Assembly: GCF_001949145.1 (NCBI RefSeq)
Contig: NW_019091377.1
Span: 318,388 to 333,219 of the forward strand
Source of the DNA: Acanthaster planci
Lineage: Eukaryota > Echinodermata > Asteroidea > Valvatida > Acanthasteridae
DNA length: 14,832 nucleotides
Reading direction: 5' to 3'
Shown: piece after piece, positions 1-9,321 of the stretch
How the letters are laid out: every line of letters begins with the position of its first letter
Position numbering within the stretch: position 1 is the first letter of the stretch
Notes under the pieces: model-generated
What the model was told of the DNA's origin: nothing
What the model saw: only the letters and a program-made list of their open reading frames with translations
Database searches by the model: none
Position numbers and translations under genes: made by a program

Positions 1-405
1 GTATTGAAATGAGCCAAAATGAAAATTTTTCAGATTTTCATCAGCAATTTAATTTTTAAGGGGTTAGCCTTGCCATTTCTTCTAAAAGAAATCAAAACGA
101 AGATTTTCAAGATTTTACAGTTTTTCATCCCAAATACAACACATAAGGGGTTAGTTTTGCTAATTAAAAAAAAATTACTGAAATAAACATTTTAAAATTC
201 AATTCGTTCATTTAAAATTGACCAACATGAAAACTTTTTGATTTTGAAAAAGTAATTTTGATGAAAAGATTTTGATCAGAAACTCAATTTGCAAGGGTTG
301 AGCACTGCCATTTTATACAAAATGAGCAAAATGCAGATTATTTATATTTTTATTGGAAATTGAAGTTTGCCATTTATTCAATTCAAGGGGTTGTATCATT
401 CCATC
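1..405. repeat. Degenerate AT-rich tandem repeat
   Basis: Several diverged copies of an AT-rich unit lie one after another. Recurring landmarks are a GAGCCAAAATGAAAA-type start (near 10, 218 and 321), runs of TTTTGATTTT type, and a core AAGGGGTTAG/AAGGGTTGAG near 57, 146, 292 and 385, often followed or preceded by TTGCCATTT. Spacing is irregular (about 85-150 bp), so this is an old, eroded minisatellite or a fragmented transposon rather than a fresh array. No coding potential is visible. Confidence 0.5.
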
Positions 406-2334
406 AAACTGATTCGCTTGTAATCATTCAGAACGTACGAAAGTTAACTACTTTTTTATTTCAGCACAAAGCTTTAGGCAACATTACCAAGAATGAATGC
501 ACAGTATTAAGTCATCACTGACCTTGGTTGAATGAACAAATTCAAACTGATTGAAAAGATAACCAAGAATTGGTCTTAGTAGTTCATCCAAACGACTGGA
601 TCCTGAACAATTCTGTTCAATTACACACACATGTACTTCACGTGAGTTCCTGCATGATCTGTCCCCCAGTTTCAAATGAAGATATTCTGGCAATGATAAG
701 ATACCTTTTGCCCCATTTTTACATGTTCATATTACACACCCCTTTAAATTAAATGTTTCAACAATTCACAGTTACATTTTCAACTGCATACATGTAAAAA
801 AGTATCAAAATATAGTTTCTAGTTTTCAGTGAGAGACAAGTTATCACTAGCTACATACATGATTTAATTCGTTTCAAATAACTTCATAGGTGTTACAAAC
901 ACACACAAATGTCTAAAATGATACCAGTGGCAATTATAAATAACAAATTAATCTGTGTTTCTCATTAAAGAAATGAAAAATGTCTTTATATCAAAAATAT
1001 TTGTAAAATACTGTATAAAATGCATGATTAAAATTTGGCAAAAATTTGCTGTTCTCAGCACAGTATATTTTGAGGTATTTTTCCATCTTGCATATTAGGA
1101 TAATGAGATAAGAACTTGTCCAAAAGTATTTAAATAGGGCTACATAAAAGATTATCTGTTCAAAACTACCTTTACGTTTTGGCATTTGTAAATTATTCTG
1201 TTATTTCATACAATATTTTCCAATCCTTGTCACCCAATGAACTTAGTAGAAAACCACAAAACACTCGGCACACATGAAACAGAATCTGTAAGAAAAGCAC
1301 AGATGGTCTCAAAATGTAATCAAAACCATCTACCCTCAAACTAAAAAAAATTAGCTCCTACAAACAAAATGCAAGGTCAAATAAAATTTTCAACATTGCT
1401 CGGTGATAATAAATGGATTACTTTATGAGCACTGCCTCATTTAGGCTTACAGTAAGATGCACCCGATTCCCACAGACTCTGGGGTAGTAAGCATGATAAA
1501 TGGTGATGAAAGATCAATCCAATATCATTATACCAAATAATACATCATATATAAATATCATGGTATAACATGTAATGCTTCCTGAGGACACCACATTACA
1601 CCCTAGACTAGATGGCTTTAATCTCTCTTAATCTTTCTAATTGGTTTCCACGTTCACATCTGCCTTGGATAAATCACATTTAGCAAATCAAAAGCAAACG
1701 GTAATTGGTCACATGCTCATGTATAACGGCAAAAGAAGTTTGTTCTGAGTCAGTTTTGGTCAATTCTAACTACTAAAAAGCGATGAAATTGATTTGCAGA
1801 TTTTATTGCTTTTTAACAAGTTCTCAAGGCAGGTTGTTTTTCCTAGGCAGTGGAGAATGTGGAGAATTCAGTGAGGTGCTTTACATGTATGCACATGTAG
1901 AAGCCGCAGGTTGAGGGTTACCCCTGATGCACCTGACACTCAATAAGGCAGCTTGTTACATGTACACCTGACGATAACCACTTCTGAACCTTAATACATG
2001 TACAGTATTTCAGCTGAAATCCTAACAGTTATTAAAAGGCAAAATATATCGACCCACTTGAAAAACAGCCAAATGCCCTAAAATGCTTACCCTTATGAGG
2101 CATCTGTGCAACATTTCTTACCGCAAACACAAAATCTTCATCACTTCCAATTTCTGTCATTATGCCATAATTGCTGCAAACAAGAGTTCATGTATTACAG
2201 CCAATTCTAACACACTGTCCACCTCTATACACTTCTGGGACATGTGCGAAGTATCCCAGCGTGAAAAATTTAATAGACAGATTGTAAATAAATTACAAAA
2301 GATTTGCATACATTTTCCTAAGTTTCTGCAACCC
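406..2334. other. Intergenic / 3' flank of the lipase gene, no supported gene
   Basis: This AT-rich stretch contains only short open frames with no recognisable protein. The part next to 2334 must include the 3' UTR of the minus-strand lipase gene, because its stop codon is at 2335-2337. The minus strand has a possible poly(A) signal ATTAAA at 2274-2269, about 60 nt past the stop, and AATAAA at 1807-1802. Neither can be preferred from sequence alone. A good-looking plus-strand splice acceptor (pyrimidines then TTTCAG) lies near 465, but no recognisable exon follows it. Confidence 0.5.
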
Positions 2335-2891
2335 TCAAAGGTATCCTCTTACAAACTCTACGAAATCCTTCTCCACTCTCCTGCTTACATCGAAGAAGTC
2401 AAAGACGATGTTTAACATGCCATGAAAGCCATCTTCGTAGTTGACCCATCGGACAGGGACTCCTGCCTCCTCCAATCGCCGGGCATAGAATATGCCATCG
2501 TCGCGGAGACAATCATAGTTCCCTGTGGCGATGTAGGCCATGGGGAGCCCCTCCATGTTGTCCGCCATGACAGGGCTAATGCGAGGATCTTCAAAATAGT
2601 GGCCGTACTTTGCCCACATTGCCGGGTCATTTGGTTTCTCCGGCTTGACACCAAGACCAGCTCGTAGATTCTCTGGGACGAGCTCATCAGCCACGTGGCT
2701 CAGATAGCGAGGATTCTGCTTCCGATATTCGGTCGTGACGACATTGTTAGACACCACCCACTCAATGAAGGCTGAACATTCCAGACTTTTGCCAAAGAGG
2801 TATGTGGATAAGTAACTGACAGCTTCGCGACAGGTCAGCATGCCGCCACGGGTGTTGAAGACAGAATCGTACAAGACATGCGATGGTGAGC
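2335..2891 (-). CDS. AADAC-like: AADAC-like last coding exon (catalytic Asp and His)
   Basis: Residues 238 (second and third bases) to 422 and the TGA stop at 2337-2335. The exon holds the family signature around the catalytic Asp364 (TGNYDCLRDDG) and His394 (NYEDGFHG), then a short C-terminal helix ending VRGYL. The acceptor is TTGCTCTATGCAG|GC. Confidence 0.93.
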
Positions 2892-5800
2892 CTGCATAGA
2901 GCAAAATGTAAATACAAGTAACACGATATAGCTGAGATGCTCACTATGGCAAAACAAAATTCTGCAACTGTCATGGACTGCAGCATAACCCCCCCCCCAC
3001 AAAAATCTCAATACAACTCTTAATATTTAAATTGGTTACCTTAAAGTGCTATTTAATAACGGACTATTTTGCATCTTCTTCACCTGAGTAAAAGAAGGAT
3101 CAATCCGTACACAAAGTTTGCTTTAAGCTCCTTTAAATCGGGTAGATTTAATGAGTGGTTCCGTAAATCAAAGGAAATACATTCTATAAATCTTAGATCG
3201 GCCAGATTAGAATATGCCAGTTCAACCATAAGATTTAGAAAATAGCCCTGTGCCTTACCTCACCAGACTTGTCAATAGCCACACCTGAATTTTATCTTGT
3301 CAGTCTATTTAGTCCCTTTGGTGTTTTAGATTTTTACTCGTTTTTTTGGGCATGTGTTGCGTTCTTTTTACATGTACATAGATTTCAAGTGTTATACATG
3401 TATGTATGTTTATTAAACTAATTCACTGTAAATCGCTGTGCACTTCAGCTCTCGATGATAATCAACCACAAACCACATGACTAAGTCCCTAGAAATAAAA
3501 AAGTAACCTAAAAAGCATTATTATAGTCATGTCTCAACAGCCAAGTTGGATCAAGGACCATAGTTAACCATAGTTGGACTAACTCTGATCGACCACAGAC
3601 TAGTCGACGATGGTTGGACTAGTCTGGACAACTATTCGTGACCAGCCTATCTAGGTTAGTTGCATCCATGGTCACCATAAACTGTTCTTAATAGCACCGT
3701 GCAGAGAGGACCATGCTATAAGAAAAATGCCCCCCCCCAAAAAAAAAGGTATGTCACTGGTAAACGACCACTGTCACTTATATTTTTGCTATTTTTCCCT
3801 TTCTGCTGCCACCTTTTCTCCCCTTTGGTCTAATGACCGAAGTAAGTACCTAACGGTTGATTAGGGTCGTTCGCACTTGAACTTCACTGCACATACACCA
3901 GGTACATGCACGTCACAAACCAGCCACTACGTAACCAGTGGTCCTTGATAGAAGTTGCCCAAGGCTGCCACTGGAAACAACACAAAAGTCACTGGCTACC
4001 AGCTGCAACCGCATCAAACAGATGCATTATTCCTAGCTGCAGCCAGTTGACGACTTGGACACAGCTTTACTAACAAACACATTAAAGACGGATATTTTCC
4101 ACAATTTGTGCACATTCATTTGCAAACTGGGGCCCTCATTCCATACCCCATACTGACCCTCCCTTTGCGCCTGCACAGCCAGACACAATCATCTGCAGTT
4201 TCCTTACACACGTGAGCACTGAATATTCGTAGGCACTGAATTTTTTCCCCTTGATCCCTCATTTTCTTGAAGGGGTAGGAATCTTCCTAAATGCTCCAAA
4301 CTCCACCACAACGCATGAGAGTTTTGACATATTCTGTGCACTCAAATTATTTTGGAGCATCTAGCCCCTTGAGTCCCCGACAGTGCAAAACCATTTAAAA
4401 ATGCCTGCTGGGATTTTACAAGGTTCTTGGTAGGGTTAGGGTCAAGCTTAATCACCAATGACACTTACTGAGGTTGAAAAACTGCAAGGCTGGGTTAAAC
4501 AGGGCGTGCAGCTTGGGGTCAGGTACCAAGGGGTCGTCATGGATCTTCTTGACTACCCCGGCAGTCAGCTGACTTCCGGCACTGTCACCGGCCACTGCGA
4601 TGCGGTGCGGGTCAACATTGATGGTGGGGCCATTCAGAAGAAGCCACTTGGTGGCTGTGACGCAATCCTCATAGGCAGCAGGGAATAAATGAACGGGTGC
4701 CAGGCGATAACTGATATAAGCAAAAGGAACCAAAGACCAACGAATTGAAGACAGTGGGCCAGTTATCAAGTACTGCTGCTGATGCCTCATTTAACTCAAC
4801 AAATCATGCGTAGTTTTCTTTCAACATATGTTTCCAAGTCTGAAAAATATTTCCCATAAGCAGAGCAAAGCTTTCCATAAAGCTTCTGCAAAACAACAAC
4901 CCTATTAGCATCTTTGCGTGGCTGACGTCATTAAAGCTCGTTTTTCCAAAACAATGTCATACTTAAATCAAATCTGGTCCCATGTTGCTGGTTTCTGTTA
5001 AACAAAGCTGAGTGACTTGAGAAAATCTGAAAGGGGGTGATGCAGTGCTGCAAATCAACACATAACCGGACAAGCAGAACTAAAAACTTACTCAACTGAC
5101 ACGACAACGATCTGCAGTGACTCGCATAAACGTCTTGTAAAAGGATGATAGGAGGCTATTGAAAGAAAAAACCAATCAAGAAAAGAACACTTCTATAAAC
5201 TTGGATTCTTTTACCCTAACCTTCTCTAACACACAGAATTCAAAATAAGTGTGTGAGTTTGTGGCATTGGGTACTGGTAGCTTACTATCTGGTGTTTCAT
5301 TTTGTGTGAATGGGTGCTGTGGGCCTGCACATACCCTGTTGAATTTGGACTGAATGGGTACTGTGGTCCTCTCACTTTATCCCTGAAGTTGAGGATGGAT
5401 ATTTAGCATGATGGTGTGTGAGTTTATTTGAATAGGTACTGCCTGTCCATACTCTATGTAGCCTACTGTGCAGTGGGCCTGCTGTACCCAATCAAACAAA
5501 ATTACACAGGTAAAGACCTGTTGGAATTTGTGGGATTAGGTACTGTGAGGTAAGAGAAATTTTCCAAGATGTTGAAGTTTGTGTGATTGGGGAAGGTTAG
5601 CTCCAGCAACCCTTGAGTGGTTAGGGTTAATAGTTCAAGCTGCAACAAAAGCCATTTCTAAACAGCCATTTCGAAACATTTCTGTGGAGGGAAACAGCCC
5701 TAATCCTACCAGATCCTGCAAAAAGAAGATTTTGTAGGATTCAGCAAGGTAGAACCCAGCCAATATGACCCGAACATGGGGCCTTGGGTTTCTTCAGGGT

Positions 5801-7144
5801 CAAAGTAAAAAATGCAGAAGATGAGTCATTGGTTTTCTTCAAAGTAAGGGATTTTGAAGGATTGACCTTAACTCCCTAGGGTATGTGCAAAATCACATTA
5901 AAATTGGAAGATTCAGGACTGTTAGGGTTCAGGAAGGTTTCTAGCAACAATGACAGAGAGTCAAGGCCGTTTCATACCTGTTCATTGGTCAATGCATAAG
6001 TGAAGCCAATTTGATGCCATGGAACATTTGCAGTTGGATTCACTCAGTTAAAAATGCAATCTGCCACCACAAAGTCCCATTTGGCCTTGGCGCTGACTAT
6101 GAACCAACTTGTAGGGTCAAACTTCGAGTTTGCATTGGCTCTATGGGCTTTGCTTTTCCTCAACCTTCAAAATCTTCCACAACCCTCTTGTGGATTTTGA
6201 GGAGTCTTGCAAGGTTAGGATTAAGGTCAATCACAACAGAAGTATTTGCAATGCTGCGAATGCCAACCTGAGCTTCCATAGACAAATCCTCCCCCATGGA
6301 AGTAAATCAGTGCCGGCAGAAGCCCCGCCTCATGGGGGAACTTGGGCCGGTGGATCCGGACAGGCACACTGTCAAAGTCCCTCAGCGTTGTGCTGACATG
6401 TTTGTCATCCATGGCACAGTCAGGGAGCCACCAGTCAGTGAAGCCAGCCATGTTCTCCTCCAGAGTCTTGCCAAAGACTCGGAACAGGGTCAAGATCCAG
6501 GCCTGTTGCAAGGCAGACAAATTCTTTTTCTTTTCAATGGAAAATCTAACTTTCTCACCACAAATGAAGTAGCTCTGATCTTGCTTTTAAAAGACTCTGT
6601 AGCATTACAGATGGATACTGTACAGTTAAACGTGCGAAGGGCATGAAAATGGACATTATCTGGATAACAGCTGTGGGTTTACAATGTACATGTACAATGT
6701 GGAAGATTCTTTTTAAAACATTCAGTTCCAAAGTCGCTTTGGCAACTTGTGACTACTTCCACAGAGTGGTTGATTTTGCCAGTTAACTTACATAATTCAT
6801 TTGCAAAATATGCCCTGGGTACCACGCAAAAATTACTGATAATTGTCTAAAAGTTCTCAATCAAACTTGGGCAAAAAATAAAAGCGAGGGTGGTACCTCC
6901 CTCCCCATAACAACCCCAAGCACAGATAAGCTCATAGATTTTAATTCCCCTAACCCCTAGAGTTTCTACTCACCACGCTGCGGTTGACCTTGAACATGAT
7001 GAACACCAAGCGGAATGTCCATTTCTGTTTGATAGCTGATGGCACCGGCGTATAGAGATGATACCACATCAATCCCAATAGACAGATAAGGACAAGAAGA
7101 CAGACTACAGCCACTGTGGTGTCCATGAGTGTAGTTAATCTCAT
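2335..7144 (-). CDS. AADAC-like: Arylacetamide deacetylase-like ER-membrane esterase (AADAC/NCEH1 family), five coding exons
   Basis: Coding exons on the minus strand, in order, are 7144-6974, 6502-6268, 5155-5092, 4710-4469 and 2891-2335. Joined they give 1269 nt, a 422-residue protein, slightly longer than human AADAC or NCEH1 (about 400-408). All introns are GT-AG with matching phases (0, 1, 2, 1). Residues about 10-27 form one hydrophobic N-terminal segment, as in the family's type II ER signal anchor. The oxyanion motif HGGG is at 126-129, YRLAP at 158-162, and the nucleophile motif GDSAG at 198-202 (Ser200). Asp364 lies in a YDxLRDDG motif and His394 in EDGFHG. The Asp-His spacing of 30 equals that of human AADAC. 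N-glycosylation sequons occur at Asn54 and Asn236. By family knowledge it should hydrolyse acyl or acetyl esters and amides of lipids or xenobiotics at the ER lumenal face. The exact substrate, and AADAC versus NCEH1 orthology, cannot be decided here. It lies head to head with GTF2B. Confidence 0.93.
3551..3948. repeat. Candidate short transposon with terminal inverted repeats
   Basis: The perfect 10-bp inverted ends TCAAGGACCA (3551-3560) and TGGTCCTTGA (3939-3948) bound about 400 bp. The match continues imperfectly inward (CATAGTTA against CACTGGTTA), giving roughly 24 bp of degenerate terminal inverted repeat. No clear target-site duplication is visible, so an inactive MITE is only one reading; chance or local foldback DNA is the other. 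Confidence 0.35.
3596..3626. repeat. Perfect 10-bp hairpin, 11-nt loop
   Basis: CAGACTAGTC at 3596-3605 is the exact reverse complement of GACTAGTCTG at 3617-3626. Each arm contains the palindrome GACTAGTC, so the arms are also nearly direct repeats of each other. The hairpin lies in a lipase intron and inside the candidate inverted-repeat element. Confidence 0.6.
4469..4710 (-). CDS. AADAC-like: AADAC-like coding exon 4 (GDSAG nucleophile exon)
   Basis: Residues 158-237 plus the first base of codon 238. The exon begins with YRLAP and contains the catalytic-serine elbow GDSAGSQLTAG (Ser200) and the NPALQ strand. The acceptor is CCTTTTGCTTATATCAG, the donor CTCA|GTAAGT. The N-glycosylation sequon Asn236-Leu-Ser238 is completed only by splicing, since Ser238 is split A|GC. 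Confidence 0.93.
5092..5155 (-). CDS. AADAC-like: AADAC-like coding exon 3 (64-nt mini-exon)
   Basis: A 64-nt exon that I found by frame and homology. The acceptor is TTTTTTCTTTCAATAG and the donor GA|GTAAGT. It encodes residues 136-156 plus two bases of codon 157, reading ASYHPFTRRLCESL, then QIVVVSVD once joined. This fills exactly the gap between HGGG...GSS and YRLAP. The AADAC family has a similarly short exon at this place. Length modulo 3 equals 1, matching the phase 1 entry and phase 2 exit. Confidence 0.92.
5251..5590. repeat. Degenerate tandem repeat in lipase intron 3
   Basis: About six diverged copies share a core resembling GTGTGAGTTTGTGGNATTGGGTACTG. They start near 5251, 5300, 5341, 5414, 5522 and 5566. 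Some copies are followed by a shared tail such as GGGCCTGCACATACCCTG. Spacing is 40-110 bp. It lies between the 64-nt exon and the HGGG exon of the lipase gene and has no open frame. Confidence 0.55.
6268..6502 (-). CDS. AADAC-like: AADAC-like coding exon 2 (HGGG oxyanion exon)
   Basis: Residues 58-135. The exon contains the HGGG oxyanion-hole motif (126-129) followed by FVYGSS. The acceptor reads CTTGCAACAG|GCC, the donor CAG|GTTGGC. It enters in phase 0 and leaves in phase 1, and its 235 nt fit that exactly. Confidence 0.9.
6974..7144 (-). CDS. AADAC-like: AADAC-like coding exon 1 (signal anchor)
   Basis: This exon encodes residues 1-57: the start Met, the single hydrophobic anchor (about 10-27) and the following YTPVP-type juxtamembrane segment typical of AADAC proteins. 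The 5' boundary is a good acceptor (GGTCTTTCAG) immediately before the ATG, so the ATG is the first triplet of the exon. The 3' boundary is CGTG|GTGAGT, phase 0. If the upstream intron were not removed, the same frame stays open and could begin seven codons earlier, so a start at 7165 is an alternative. Confidence 0.85.
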
Positions 7145-7416
7145 CTGAAAGACCACAGTCATCATTTGTTATGGTTTCTCATGGCAGCTTCTAATAATAA
7201 TAATATTACTTTATAAAAAGGTTTATTTGGCATAAACCCTCCCAGGGAAGCCGACACCCTTCCACGGGAATAAACATGTATTCAAGAAATATCAGAGGAT
7301 TTTGAAGGACTGAGACTGTATCCAGTTTTTTCACGGGGCCAGTTGGAGGATTTAGAAGGATTGAGGGTGTATCCCAGCCAAAACAAAACAGAAAGGCTTG
7401 TTAGGGTTAATGTGGT

Positions 7417-7770
7417 ATGGGGAACGGCTCAGCCGTTGAACTTGAGTTGGCAGTGGTCATGGTGATTTGTTTGGGAACAGGTCAACTCACACACGTGCCA
7501 ATTTGTACACTGACCAACTCGAATGTGGATTGGCCGACCAAGTCATGCGCCGACCAACTTGTGTGCCGCAATGTGACAAACTGTAAGTTTACTAGTCGGA
7601 ACTCTAGAGTCAATGACTACTCTTTTCAGAACTGTAAATTGAGAAAAGAAAACTAAGCTGCTTTCAAAGAATGACATCACTGAAATTCACAAATACAATG
7701 TACAGTAGTCAGAAATGTAAATACAAGGTTAAGGCACTTATTTTACAATGGTGGCTTACCACTGAGAAGT
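7417..7770. other. Lipase 5' intron, nothing recognisable
   Basis: This stretch holds a few loose repeats of CGACCAACT/CGACCAAGT type near 7510-7560 and a 79-codon open frame that matches nothing I recognise. No exon of either gene is needed here. Confidence 0.5.
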
Positions 7771-7781
7771 TTCATCATTAA

Positions 7782-8365
7782 CCATTTCCTGCCGGGGAGC
7801 CCAGTTTTGGGCACCATGTGTTTTATACGCGTGGCCGGGGTCTCCGAAATCAGACAAAGGGAACTGGGCCTTGTAACAAAAGACCGTACTCGGAACAAAA
7901 GACCAGGCTGCTGGGCATTACCAACATTTTTTCACTCTCAATAGTGGAGATAATCCAGCCTTGTTTTGAAACAGTATACCACGGTTTGGGGCATTTAGTG
8001 CGAGCGGATTACCACTGGGGACAAAAGCACTCCACCGTATTGATAAACCACACAGCACTGCTGCACGCCAATCAGGCCCCTATTGAAAAAAGGTCAACAG
8101 CGCACTATGCCAGGTTCATGAACAAAAGAATGTTACATATCACTGCACAATCTGAGCTCTTTTTACAAGGCCGCAGGCCTGGCTGCAATACTGGGCGTCA
8201 ATAGATTTTGTCTGTCAGACTAGAGTGGCCACCAGACAGTAATTTGTGTGGGTAAAAACGTCCATTAATTGAAATGATGAATTTTTGAAGAATTTTGAAA
8301 ACTGAAAATCTTGAAAAGTCCCGATTATGTGCACTGCATTATTCAAACCTCCTGGCAGCAAGTGG
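7782..8365. mobile_element. piggyBac-like MITE flanked by TTAA
   Basis: TTAA occurs at 7778-7781 and 8366-8369, immediately outside a pair of inverted ends. The left end reads CCATTTCCTGCCGGGGAG and the right end, on the other strand, CCACTTGCTGCCAGGAGG: 13 of 18 identical, with most differences being transitions. A TTAA target-site duplication and CC-starting ends with a CTGCC core are typical of piggyBac-superfamily non-autonomous elements. The 584-bp interior has no transposase. A 128-codon open frame inside is not recognisable as a protein. The insertion lies in the first intron of the lipase gene. Confidence 0.7.
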
Positions 8366-8623
8366 TTAATAGCATCAGTACACACAACAGGACACAATTT
8401 TCTACCAGACTGGGTCAATGTCAAGTTGGGGGGGAAATCCTACATGGCAAGAAGTGGCATATCTGACTGAATGTCCGGGCACCCAACATTAGTGCTTTGA
8501 GCGGGACATCCGGGGGTGCACACTTTCTTTTCAGGGGGACACCACAACTTCACAAGGAAATGAGCTGCAGCTGCATAGCTACATGCATATAAACTCAAAG
8601 AAGATTATTCATAGAATTGAAAT

Positions 8624-8705
8624 GGGGTGGGGGGCACAGGGCACCCGGGGGCATGGGTGGGCAGGACATGCTCCCTGTGCACGCCCCCCAATAGTTACGC
8701 CACTG
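8624..8705 (-). mobile_element. Probable hAT-like transposon end (partial)
   Basis: Read on the minus strand from 8705, the sequence begins CAGTGGCGTAACTATTGGGG, the style of terminal sequence found in many hAT-type DNA transposons (recalled, not searched). A G/C-rich inverted repeat follows: TGGGGGGCACAGGG at 8628-8641 against CCCTGTGCACGCCCCCCA at 8673-8690 (4-nt insertion in one arm). No matching other end (CAGTGGCGT on the plus strand) is visible upstream, so this is a solo or truncated end. Open frames of 72-107 codons across it are by-products of its GC-rich composition. Confidence 0.4.
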
Positions 8706-9129
8706 AGGACAAGGGCTGCCCTCAGAACCATGGGGTCCAACGTCCACCCCGCTCCCACGTACGTGGCAAGGGCAACAGCATGCTCATTACCTTCAATTTG
8801 GTGTACGAGGTGGTCAGCGTACGAGTTGGCACCCATGCAACTTGACCAGCATTCGTTCATTGGCCTAAGCATGCTTACAATTACATGCCTGACACGGCCT
8901 AAATAATTTAATCATGCTAGTCATGTTACCATGGTTATTTTTGTTCATGGTCATGGTCATGACAGTTCTGGGGCCGGTTATGCTAGATATAGGCCTAGTG
9001 AGTGATGGAGCGTAGCCGATTCGGTTGCCACTGGTTACATGAACATGATGAACCAAGGAGGCCAGGACACAACCAACAATTCTCGGGGCAAATAACTTGA
9101 CATGCAGACTAGCCCAGGTCATGCAGGTT

Positions 9130-9321
9130 GAACGTTGTCTTCATTTCATTACGACTTGGTAGTAGTTACTCCATTCTACCTCCGTACGGTTTTCCTTCCT
9201 CCGTGGTCTGACGGTCAGGGGTCCACAGTACCTGGCAATGCCTGGGCTAGCATGCAGACATTAGTCTACAGCAGACAGCTAGCATGGCTACAACAGGAGA
9301 ATTTTTAGCAAAGTTCTTACC
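9130..9321 (-). other. Putative non-coding first exon of the lipase gene ends at 9321; intron to its left
   Basis: On the minus strand a consensus donor AAGAG|GTAAGAAC ends an exon at 9321. Splicing it to the acceptor just before 7144 would give AAGAG|ATGAGA, a reasonable start context with G at -3, and a 2176-bp intron. The transcription start would lie upstream (higher coordinates), within the shared promoter. A weaker alternative minus-strand donor (CCAG|GTACTG) lies near 9230. This assignment is inferred from splice signals only. If transcription starts before about 9349, an upstream ATG would precede the main one in another frame. Confidence 0.4.

Larger units (their letters stand above)
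2892..4468 (-). other. AADAC-like intron 4 (1577 bp) with foldback sequences
   Basis: No coding exon is visible here. The intron holds two C-runs followed by A-runs (near 2990 and 3731), a region bounded by inverted repeats (3551-3948) with an internal 10-bp perfect hairpin (3596-3626), and an imperfect foldback with 10-bp perfect arms at 4291-4300 and 4351-4360. A short TAGGGTTAGGG run lies at 4431-4441, just before the exon. Confidence 0.7.
5690..7410. repeat. Dispersed GGATTTTGAAGGATTGA / TTAGGGTT-type repeat family
   Basis: Diverged copies of a motif like GAGGATTTTGAAGGATTGAG, sometimes followed by GTATCCCAGCCAA, occur near 5729, 5848, 6191, 7293 and 7345. The last two form an obvious tandem pair about 51 bp apart. 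Short TTAGGGTT-like runs accompany them at 5921, 6213 and 7401, and also at 5621 and 4431. Two lipase exons (6268-6502 and 6974-7144) sit inside this span and are not part of the repeat. Confidence 0.45.

Noticed and set aside
465-540. Possible terminal exon of an upstream plus-strand gene after a good acceptor near 465
   Set aside because: Only about 18 codons follow before a stop and I do not recognise them. No donor or partner exon is in the window.
2083-2415. 110-codon plus-strand frame overlapping the lipase stop
   Set aside because: Its end is antisense to the conserved lipase C-terminus and the rest is low-complexity AT-rich sequence. No homology was recognised.
2422-2986. Several frames of 70-90 codons on both strands over the last lipase exon
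   Set aside because: They are shadows of the conserved reading frame that holds the catalytic Asp and His.
4431-5630. TTAGGGTTAGGG-like runs as interstitial telomere repeats
   Set aside because: Each run has at most two imperfect units, and they occur within a degenerate intron repeat, so a telomeric origin is not supported.
7417-7656. 79-codon plus-strand frame in the lipase 5' intron
   Set aside because: No recognisable domain. It runs against the host gene and includes short repeated words.
7818-8204. 128-codon open frame on the plus strand
   Set aside because: It lies entirely inside the TTAA-flanked MITE, resembles no protein I know and has no splice or promoter support.
8583-8906. 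Overlapping 72-107-codon frames on both strands
   Set aside because: They cover the GC-rich foldback of the hAT-like end. Open frames on both strands there reflect base composition.
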